In this document: piece after piece, positions 1 through 6,504 of the stretch
Layout: every line of letters starts with the position of its first letter
How positions within the stretch are numbered: position 1 is the first letter of the stretch
Source of the DNA: JANQLC01 sp036881805
GTDB taxonomy: Bacteria > Bacteroidota > Bacteroidia > Flavobacteriales > JANQLC01
Length of the DNA: 14,302 nucleotides
Assembly: GCA_036881805.1 (NCBI GenBank)
Contig: JBAJNK010000013.1
Location: 1-14,302 of the forward strand
Reading direction: 5' to 3'
Notes under the pieces: generated by a model
Databases searched by the model: none
Seen by the model: only the letters and a program-made list of their open reading frames with translations
Told to the model about the DNA's origin: nothing
Position numbers and translations under genes: made by a program

Positions 1-525
1 AAGTTTTGAAACATCTGAGATTCCTTTTTGCAAAAGTATGAAAAACAAAAACCGGCTGACCCACTTAGAAAAGGCGGAATTGTAAATAACCCATCCCCTG
101 TGAATTCAGCGGGAATGGGGCAACAACAGGCATATTAAGCGCTTTTACTAAGCCAATGACAAACGGATTCCACTTAACCGGGATCGCGATATGGGTGTTT
201 ATCTCCTTTACAAAACCCTTGCCAAAGGGCTCACCTGTCACTCCGTGTGAATTCGGTGGGGGTAGTTTAGACGATTTGTAGCAAGCCTGCAATCCAAGTT
301 GATTTCTCAAAATTGCCCCATCCGCTTCTCGACTTTACTTTCTAATTGGATCGCAATGAAAAGTATCTCATTTTGGTCTTGTCTGCTTTACCGGAATAAT
401 TGACCCTGAACATTGGGGTATACAGCGACTCAGCCATCAATTCCATGCCCATACTTTCGGTTGCTACATAAGCACTTTAATAAAATGGGTCTTATGGCGC
501 TGTGATTAAGCCTGCCGCGTAATCT
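1..525. other. AT-rich stretch with no supported gene
   Basis: No recognisable protein, RNA gene or complete mobile element is visible here. On the minus strand, downstream of the small gene at 526-696, there are only short open stretches: 342-452 (36 codons from ATG) and 65-310 (81 codons, TTG start). Neither resembles a family I know. Base composition is visibly richer in A+T than the protein-coding part of the window. The only structure I can support is an imperfect palindrome around 90-119, with a weaker related copy near 240-263. The stretch could be a decayed gene or element remnant, or ordinary intergenic DNA. Confidence 0.5.
90..119. repeat. imperfect 30-bp palindrome centred on TGAATTCA
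   Basis: Reading outward from the centre at 104/105, 12 of 15 base pairs are complementary: the 8-bp core TGAATTCA, then two mismatches, three C:G pairs, one mismatch and five more pairs (arms CCCAT/ATGGG). A second, weaker copy lies near 240-263 around the same GTGAATTC core followed by a G-rich run. It could be an operator-like dyad, part of a small element end, or chance. There is no T-run after it, so it does not look like an intrinsic terminator. Confidence 0.4.
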
Positions 526-696
526 TCATTTTTCTGTTCTGACACCTTTAAATTTCCCGCCGGTAGTCTTTACATCAATAAATCGGCCTGTTTCTTTGTC
601 TCGCTTGATGTACAACCCTGTTTTAGAGTTTCGCACTTGAGTTCTCTTTTTAACAGCACCCTTTCTACTGTTGTCTTTGGGTGGATTTGTAGCCAT
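526..696 (-). CDS. small conserved protein of unknown function (56 aa)
   Basis: This ORF encodes 56 residues from ATG at 696 to TGA at 526. It begins MATNPPKDNSRKGAVKKRTQ and ends in GGKFKGVRTEK. The pattern of basic N-terminus, GAVK-R-Q, N-KTGLYIKRD, TGRF-DVK and FKGVR-EK matches, from memory, a widespread family of short bacterial proteins annotated only as hypothetical. The protein is strongly basic, with no signal peptide, membrane segment or cysteines, so it is probably cytoplasmic and could bind nucleic acid or a protein partner; that is inference. An ATG overlaps its stop (ATGA) but opens only seven codons. The region upstream is AT-rich with no clear Shine-Dalgarno, which is normal for Bacteroidota. 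It lies downstream of argS on the same strand, with 226 bp between. Confidence 0.75.
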   Translation of the reverse strand: MATNPPKDNSRKGAVKKRTQVRNSKTGLYIKRDKETGRFIDVKTTGGKFKGVRTEK

Positions 697-922
697 AATT
701 TCATATTTTAATATTGCACAACATTACTATTCGCTAGCGGATTTAAGGTTATTTAGAGCTGATATATAAACTGCTTAGCTCGTGTTTCAAAGGCTTGGGT
801 TTGTCAAACGCTGTACCCATATCCAAACTTTACAGGTACAAATACACAAAAATAAGTTACACAGAGCACATATTTTTCCTATTTTGAGGCAATTTTAGGT
901 TATCATTCGTATAATACCACAG

Positions 923-2695
923 CTACATTCGCTCCGGTGCAACGATGCCGAGCAGGCGCAGGGCCGAGGCCAACACCACAGCGGTCTGTGCAGCCAATTG
1001 CAGACGAAACGCCCTCAGGGTCGCATTACCGACGTTTAAAATGCGGGTACTTTGGTAAAAGTGGTTGAACGATTTGACCAAGTCGTAGCTGTAATGGGCA
1101 ATCCATGCTGGATTGAGCTGTTCAGCAGCGAGTTGTATCGCTTGGGGAAACCGTTCCAAGTGCTTCAGAATGTCGCGCTCTTGTGGCGCTAAGGTCACGC
1201 GCTCGCCCTGCCACTTTAGTTTGCCCGTACGGCGCAACAGGGATTGAATACGCGCATGGGTATATTGCAAAAAGGGACCGGTATGGCCGACAAAATCAAT
1301 CGACTCCTCCGGGTTGAACAAAATGCGTTTTCGGGGGTCCACTTTTAAGAGGTGGTATTTCAGCGCCCCCATTCCAATCGCTTCGTACAATCGTTCTCTT
1401 TCCGCATCGGAACAGCCTTGCAATTTGCCCAAGGCCACGCCCTTCTCTCGAGCCGTTCGGTGCATCTCATCCATCAGCTCGTCGGCATCCACTACATTTC
1501 CCACCCGAGATTTCATCCGGCCCGAAGGCAAATCCACCATGCCGTAAGATAGGTGGCGGAGCTTAGCTGCCCAGGGATAGCCCAGCTTTTTTAAGATTAA
1601 AAACAACACTTTAAAATGGTAATCCTGTTCATCGCCGACGGTGTAGATCACCCGGTCGAGGTCGTGATTTTTGAAACGCTCGACAGCCGTTCCCAAATCC
1701 TGTGTAATATAGACCGATGTACCATCGCTTCGCAACACGACCTTTTCATCCAAGCCCGCATCGGTCAAATCGCAGCACACACTGCCGTCTGATTTTTTAT
1801 AAAACACGCCTTTTTCCAGTCCCTGGGCGACCAAATCCTTGCCCAAGAGGTAGGTATCACTCTCGTATTGAGACTCGTCAAAATCGACGCCGAGGCGCGT
1901 GTATGTCTCTGAGAACCCCTGGTACACCGAGCTGTTTACCTCGCGCCACAAAGCGCGGGTTTCCGCATCTCCAGCTTCCCATTTGCGAAGCATTTCCCGT
2001 GCTTCCCGCAGCAGCGGGGCCTGGGATCGGGCTTCCGATTCACCGTATCCCCGAGCGATGAGATCGGCCACCTGGACGCGATACGCCGCATCGAAGCGCA
2101 CGTAATACGCACCGACCCAATGATCCCCCTTCACACCGGCCTGGGCCGGCGTTTCGCCCCGACCCCACTTTTGCCAGGCCAATATAGGCTTGCAAATGTG
2201 AATGCCGCGATCGTTGATCACTTGTGTTTTAATGACGCGGTGGCCAGCCGCCTTGAGGATTTCAGCGACCGAGTAGCCGAGCAAATTATTTCGTATGTGG
2301 CCGAGGTGGAGGGGTTTGTTGGTATTCGGCGAGGAGTACTCCACTAAGGTTACCCCTGCGCTTTCACCGATGGCAGTGCGGCCAAAATCTTTGACTCCCT
2401 TTACTGCATGGAGCCAATCTAGATAATAATCGTCTGATATACAAAGGTTTAAAAAGCCACCGACCACATTGTAGTCCACCACTTCCGCAACTCGTTCCTT
2501 TAAAAACCCACCGATTTCACCGCCCAAGGCGAGGGGATTGGCTTGTAAGCGCTTACACAATGGAAATAGCACTAGGGTTATGTCGCCTGCAAACGCCTTT
2601 TGAGTGGGTTTAAATTCTAATTTTGGCAATTCGTCTTGGGTCTGAGTCCGCAGAAAGTGAATTACCGCTTTGCACAGCACATCGGATAGCGACAT
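923..2695 (-). CDS. argS: arginine--tRNA ligase (ArgRS)
   Basis: Cytoplasmic class I aminoacyl-tRNA synthetase that charges tRNA-Arg with arginine using ATP. I chose the ATG at 2695 (MSLSDVL...), which gives 590 residues, the usual length; the longer reading from 2773 adds 26 unrelated residues and runs into the divergent promoter region. The N-terminal ArgRS domain spans about residues 1-95. The catalytic core carries SPNTNKPLHLGHIRNN, with the HIGH-type motif as HLGH at 130-133. A KMSK-like motif appears as MKSR at about 394-397, a degenerate form that ArgRS enzymes often show. The DALR-type anticodon-binding domain starts near residue 473 (GPFLQYTHARIQSLLRR) and runs to the C-terminus APERM. 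The gene is divergent from uvrA with 118 bp between the two starts. No frameshift or missing core motif was seen. Confidence 0.97.
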   Translation of the reverse strand: MSLSDVLCKAVIHFLRTQTQDELPKLEFKPTQKAFAGDITLVLFPLCKRLQANPLALGGEIGGFLKERVAEVVDYNVVGGFLNLCISDDYYLDWLHAVKGVKDFGRTAIGESAGVTLVEYSSPNTNKPLHLGHIRNNLLGYSVAEILKAAGHRVIKTQVINDRGIHICKPILAWQKWGRGETPAQAGVKGDHWVGAYYVRFDAAYRVQVADLIARGYGESEARSQAPLLREAREMLRKWEAGDAETRALWREVNSSVYQGFSETYTRLGVDFDESQYESDTYLLGKDLVAQGLEKGVFYKKSDGSVCCDLTDAGLDEKVVLRSDGTSVYITQDLGTAVERFKNHDLDRVIYTVGDEQDYHFKVLFLILKKLGYPWAAKLRHLSYGMVDLPSGRMKSRVGNVVDADELMDEMHRTAREKGVALGKLQGCSDAERERLYEAIGMGALKYHLLKVDPRKRILFNPEESIDFVGHTGPFLQYTHARIQSLLRRTGKLKWQGERVTLAPQERDILKHLERFPQAIQLAAEQLNPAWIAHYSYDLVKSFNHFYQSTRILNVGNATLRAFRLQLAAQTAVVLASALRLLGIVAPERM

Positions 2696-2796
2696 AAGCC
2701 ATTTTTGGGGTAAAAATAAACATTCTCGCTTTGAGGCAGCGCTTAAAACCGTGATAAGGGCCCGGTTATCCAACTCAGGTCAACCCGATTTTATCC

Positions 2797-2804
2797 TATC
2801 TTTG
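2797..2804 (+). promoter_or_regulatory. candidate -7 element of the uvrA promoter
   Basis: TATCTTTG matches the Bacteroidota -7 consensus TAnnTTTG exactly. It lies nine bases upstream of the chosen uvrA ATG at 2814. No clear TTG -33 element is seen at the usual distance. If this is the promoter, the transcript would have almost no leader. A match to six fixed bases can occur by chance, so position is the main support. Confidence 0.45.
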
Positions 2805-2813
2805 CAAGCTATT

Positions 2814-5648
2814 ATGGCCGATCAGATCGGGAGACACTTCATCGAGATTTACGGTGCGCGCGTACACAATCTCAAAGGCATAGACGTCGACATACCACGA
2901 GATAAATTGGTCGTCATCACCGGCTTGAGCGGCAGTGGAAAATCCTCTTTGGCTTTTGATACCCTTTATGCGGAGGGACAACGCCGCTACATCGAAACCT
3001 TTTCCGCTTATGCACGCCAATTCCTAGGCAGCCTCGATCGGCCTGACGTAGACAAAATAGACGGCTTATCCCCCGTCATTGCCATCGAACAGAAAACCAC
3101 TTCCAGAAACCCGCGTTCTACGGTGGGTACCATCACCGAGATTTACGATTTTTTACGCTTGCTCTATGCGCGAATCGGCGAAGCCTACTCACCCGTAACG
3201 GGCGAAAAAATGGTATCTTACAGCGAAGCGCAGATTCAGAATCTAATCGCAGAATCTTATGACGGGCAGTCGATTCGCATTTTGGCACCCGTCGTTCGCG
3301 GGCGCCAAGGACACTACCGAGAACGCTTTGAATCCATCGTTAGACAAGGGTTTGTGAAAGTTCGCGTAGATGGGACAATCGCAGAAATCAAACGGGGGAT
3401 GAAACTCAACCGATACCAAAGGCACGATATCGAAATTGTGATCGACCAAATCGCCGTAGATGCGCACGCGCAAAAACGCTTGAAGCGCGCCATAGGGAGC
3501 GCACTGCAACACGGCGAAGGCACGCTGATGATTTTGGAAAAAGACAGCGGTGAGCCGAGATATTTTAGCCGCCACCTGATGTGTCCCAGCTCTGGGCTTT
3601 CGTATCCGACACCCGAGCCAAATCACTTCTCATTTAACTCCCCCAAAGGGGCTTGCCCCACATGTAATGGATTGGGATTCATCCACCGAATCGACGAAAA
3701 AAAAATCATGCCCAACCCGAACCTCAGCATTAAAAGAGGGGGTATCGCACCCATCGGAGAAGAAAAAAATACTTGGATTTTTAGACAGTTATACGCCATC
3801 GGTTTGCGATATGGCTTCACTTTGCGTACACCGATAAAAGACATTCCTGAAAAAGGCATGGATGTGATTCTGAACGGCTCACGGGAAAAGTTTTCAGTAC
3901 CCAGCCCCGCACTCGGCATGATAAAGTCATACACCATTGATTTTGAAGGGATCAAAAACTTCATACAAAAACAATACAGCGAGAACACCAGTACGGCACT
4001 CAAACGCTGGGCGAAAGCGTATATGGATCCCATCAGCTGTCCCGAATGCGGCGGCATGCGTTTAAAACCCGAATCCCTATCATGTCAGATCGACGGCAAA
4101 AATATCGGTGCGCTCGCTGACCTCTACATCGATGAGCTGTTGGACTGGCTTCAAAGCCTACCGGAGAAACTATCGGAAAGACGGCGTCAGATCGCTTCGG
4201 AAATCCGAAAGGAATTGATTACCCGAGCCCGTTTTCTATGCGACGTCGGTTTGGCTTATCTCACGCTAAACCGTCCTGTCAAAAGCCTTTCAGGCGGAGA
4301 GGCCCAACGCATTCGCCTGGCCACTCAAATCGGTTCACAGCTCACCCATGTGCTGTATATCTTAGACGAGCCCAGCATCGGTTTGCATCAAAGAGACAAC
4401 GACAGGCTCGTCCAGTCTTTAAAACAATTGCGCGACATCGGCAACTCGGTAATCGTAGTGGAACACGATAAGGACATCATCCGGTCGGCAGACTACGTCA
4501 TCGACATGGGACCTGGAGCGGGAAAACACGGGGGCGAAGTCGTGGCGATGGGTACACCGCAATCGATTGAAAAAGGCCAAGGCCTTACCGCTGCCTACCT
4601 CAGCGGAAAAAAGAAAATCGAAATCCCGAAAAAACGCCGAAAGGGAAATGGCCATTGCATTGAGATCACAGGCGCTCGGGGTCATAATTTAAGGGATGTA
4701 GACCTACGAATTCCCCTAGGCACCCTCACGGTTGTATCCGGTGTATCTGGAAGTGGAAAATCTTCGCTGATCGACGAGACGCTTTATCGGATCGCCAATC
4801 AACAGCTATACCGCGCGGTAACCCCGCCCCTGCCCTACCGATCTGCAAAAGGAATCGAACACATCGATAAAGTCATCGATATCGATCAAAGCCCCATCGG
4901 GCAAACACCCCGATCCAATCCGGCGACTTATACCGGCGTTTTTGATGCGATTCGCAGCCTCTTTGCCCAATTGCCCGAATCCAAAGTGCGGGGTTATCGA
5001 CCGGGACGCTTTTCATTTAACGTGAAAGGCGGACGCTGCGAAACTTGTCAGGGGGCGGGTATCCGCGTAATTGAAATGAATTTTTTGCCCGATGTGCAGG
5101 TTCCCTGTGCGGCCTGTGGTGGCAAACGATTTAGCCGAGAAACCTTGGAGGTGCGCTACCGGGGCCACTCCATTTCAGACGTGCTGGACATGACGATAAG
5201 GGAAGCCGTCGATTTTTTTAAAACCATCCCAAAAATCCACCGCAAGATTAAGACGCTACAAGCGGTGGGACTGGGGTATCTCACCCTGGGCCAACAGCGC
5301 ACTACGCTGAGCGGTGGCGAAGCCCAGCGCGTCAAATTGGCCGCCGAATTATCCAAAAAAAGCACGGGAAAAACGCTCTACATATTGGACGAGCCCACCA
5401 CGGGTTTGCATTTTGAAGATGTAGACGCCCTGATTCGAGTATTGCAAAAATTGGTAGACTTGGGTAACACAGTCGTCGTTATCGAGCACAATTTAGATGT
5501 GCTAAAAGTAGCGGACTACCTCGTGGATATGGGGCCCGAAGGGGGAAAGGACGGTGGGCAAATCACCGCTACAGGCAAACCGGAAGAAGTGATGGCGGTT
5601 AAAAATTCCCATACCGCTCCATACTTGAAGAGAGAATTGTTATATTAG
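2814..5648 (+). CDS. uvrA: excinuclease ABC subunit A
   Basis: Damage-sensing ATPase of nucleotide excision repair; it works as a dimer with UvrB to find bulky DNA lesions and load UvrB. From ATG 2814 (MADQIGRHFIEIYGARVHNL) the protein has 944 residues, close to the roughly 940 of E. coli UvrA. An in-frame extension to 2670 would overlap argS and has no family similarity. Both ABC modules are complete: Walker A GLSGSGKSS at 37-45 and GVSGSGKSSL at 643-652; signatures LSGGEAQR at 492-499 and 832-839, each followed by an ILDEP Walker B. The C-terminal zinc finger is intact (CETC ... CAAC). The first zinc module reads C257-P-S-S260 ... C281-P-T-C284, so one expected cysteine is serine; this may be typical of the phylum. 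The gene is divergent from argS, and a LOG-family gene follows after 23 bp. Confidence 0.98.
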   Translation: MADQIGRHFIEIYGARVHNLKGIDVDIPRDKLVVITGLSGSGKSSLAFDTLYAEGQRRYIETFSAYARQFLGSLDRPDVDKIDGLSPVIAIEQKTTSRNPRSTVGTITEIYDFLRLLYARIGEAYSPVTGEKMVSYSEAQIQNLIAESYDGQSIRILAPVVRGRQGHYRERFESIVRQGFVKVRVDGTIAEIKRGMKLNRYQRHDIEIVIDQIAVDAHAQKRLKRAIGSALQHGEGTLMILEKDSGEPRYFSRHLMCPSSGLSYPTPEPNHFSFNSPKGACPTCNGLGFIHRIDEKKIMPNPNLSIKRGGIAPIGEEKNTWIFRQLYAIGLRYGFTLRTPIKDIPEKGMDVILNGSREKFSVPSPALGMIKSYTIDFEGIKNFIQKQYSENTSTALKRWAKAYMDPISCPECGGMRLKPESLSCQIDGKNIGALADLYIDELLDWLQSLPEKLSERRRQIASEIRKELITRARFLCDVGLAYLTLNRPVKSLSGGEAQRIRLATQIGSQLTHVLYILDEPSIGLHQRDNDRLVQSLKQLRDIGNSVIVVEHDKDIIRSADYVIDMGPGAGKHGGEVVAMGTPQSIEKGQGLTAAYLSGKKKIEIPKKRRKGNGHCIEITGARGHNLRDVDLRIPLGTLTVVSGVSGSGKSSLIDETLYRIANQQLYRAVTPPLPYRSAKGIEHIDKVIDIDQSPIGQTPRSNPATYTGVFDAIRSLFAQLPESKVRGYRPGRFSFNVKGGRCETCQGAGIRVIEMNFLPDVQVPCAACGGKRFSRETLEVRYRGHSISDVLDMTIREAVDFFKTIPKIHRKIKTLQAVGLGYLTLGQQRTTLSGGEAQRVKLAAELSKKSTGKTLYILDEPTTGLHFEDVDALIRVLQKLVDLGNTVVVIEHNLDVLKVADYLVDMGPEGGKDGGQITATGKPEEVMAVKNSHTAPYLKRELLY

Positions 5649-5658
5649 CCCACTTAAA

Positions 5659-5664
5659 GGTGAG
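5659..5664 (+). promoter_or_regulatory. ribosome-binding site that decides the LOG-family start
   Basis: GGTGAG lies seven bases before the ATG at 5672. The upstream in-frame GTG at 5660 falls inside this motif, so the ATG is the better start. Shine-Dalgarno sites are often weak in Bacteroidota, so the support is moderate. Confidence 0.45.
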
Positions 5665-5671
5665 ATACCCA

Positions 5672-6382
5672 ATGGCCGATTGCGAAGAAAAAAAGGGGCA
5701 CGACACATTTAGGCCAAAGAGCTGGAACGAGATCAAGACCCATGATTCCTGGTCGATTTTCAAAATCATGTCCGAGTTCGTAGAAGGCTATGAAAAAATG
5801 GCGAAAATGGGCCCTTGTGTATCCCTATTTGGTTCTGCGCGCAAGAAGCGCGACCAACGCCACTACAAGTTGGCTGAAGAAATATCACATCGGCTGACAC
5901 AACACGGATTTGGCGTGATTACCGGCGGGGGTCCGGGCATTATGGAAGCGGCCAATAAAGGGGCACAACGCGGGGGTGGAACCTCTGTGGGTTTGCACAT
6001 CGACCTGCCGATCGAACAATTTGGCAACTCCTATGTCGATTCGGACAAGCGTTTAAAATTTGATTATTTCTTCGTTAGAAAAGTGATGTTCGTGAAATAC
6101 GCCCAAGGGTTTATCGTGATGCCAGGTGGCTTTGGTACCTTGGATGAGCTGTTCGAAGCCATCACCCTCATTCAAACCAAAAAGGTCGATCGTTTTCCCA
6201 TCGTATTGGTCGATTCGTCTTTTTGGAGTGGATTGGTCAACTGGATAAAAGAGACGCTGATAGCGGAAAAAAATATAGCGGATCGGGATTTGGAATTATT
6301 TCAGATCGTCGACACCGCAACAGAAGCGGTAGCCCACATCCAGAACTTCTACAATACCTATCGCTTGAGTCCAAACTTTTAA
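5672..6382 (+). CDS. LOG family protein (TIGR00730), putative nucleoside 5'-monophosphate phosphoribohydrolase
   Basis: 236 residues from ATG 5672, a Rossmann-like lysine-decarboxylase-like fold of the LOG family. Characterised relatives hydrolyse the N-glycosidic bond of (cytokinin) nucleoside 5'-monophosphates, releasing the base and ribose 5-phosphate. The defining motifs are present: GGGPGIMEA at 85-93 and PGGFGTLDE at 151-159, plus the conserved R-K pair (136-137) in FFVRKVMF. A roughly 45-residue N-terminal extension, rich in charged residues, precedes the core (GPCVSLFGSAR). There is no signal peptide, so it should be cytoplasmic. It follows uvrA by 23 bp and is probably cotranscribed, though nothing ties it to repair. 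The old label 'lysine decarboxylase' for this family is not supported by these motifs; whether it makes cytokinin or acts on AMP-like nucleotides cannot be told here. Confidence 0.92.
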   Translation: MADCEEKKGHDTFRPKSWNEIKTHDSWSIFKIMSEFVEGYEKMAKMGPCVSLFGSARKKRDQRHYKLAEEISHRLTQHGFGVITGGGPGIMEAANKGAQRGGGTSVGLHIDLPIEQFGNSYVDSDKRLKFDYFFVRKVMFVKYAQGFIVMPGGFGTLDELFEAITLIQTKKVDRFPIVLVDSSFWSGLVNWIKETLIAEKNIADRDLELFQIVDTATEAVAHIQNFYNTYRLSPNF

Positions 6383-6504
6383 AGGCGATTCGATCTCGCC
6401 CATACCCTTTCCAATCGGACTGGTCTCATTACCGCCGATAAACGGGCTTTCAAAAAGGACTGCACCATCCCATGCTGTGACACAGGAAGACGACTAATCC
6501 ACTA

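Noticed and set aside
65..310. An 81-codon minus-strand open stretch from a TTG start
   Set aside because: No family resemblance, a non-ATG start and no promoter or ribosome site; it spans both palindrome-like GTGAATTC copies, so it is more likely open by chance.
342..452. A 36-codon minus-strand ORF (MGMELMAESLYTPMFRVNYS...) downstream of the small conserved gene
   Set aside because: It reads like a protein fragment but I cannot match it to a family, and stops surround it; too short to support as a gene without a search.
5672..6382. Lysine decarboxylase
   Set aside because: The GGGPGIMEA and PGGFGTLDE motifs define the LOG phosphoribohydrolase family; 'lysine decarboxylase' is a historical misnomer for it.
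6384..6400. Hairpin GGCGA/TCGCC just after the LOG-family stop as a terminator
   Set aside because: Only five pairs with a seven-base loop and no T-run after it; too weak to call a terminator, although one would be expected between these convergent genes.
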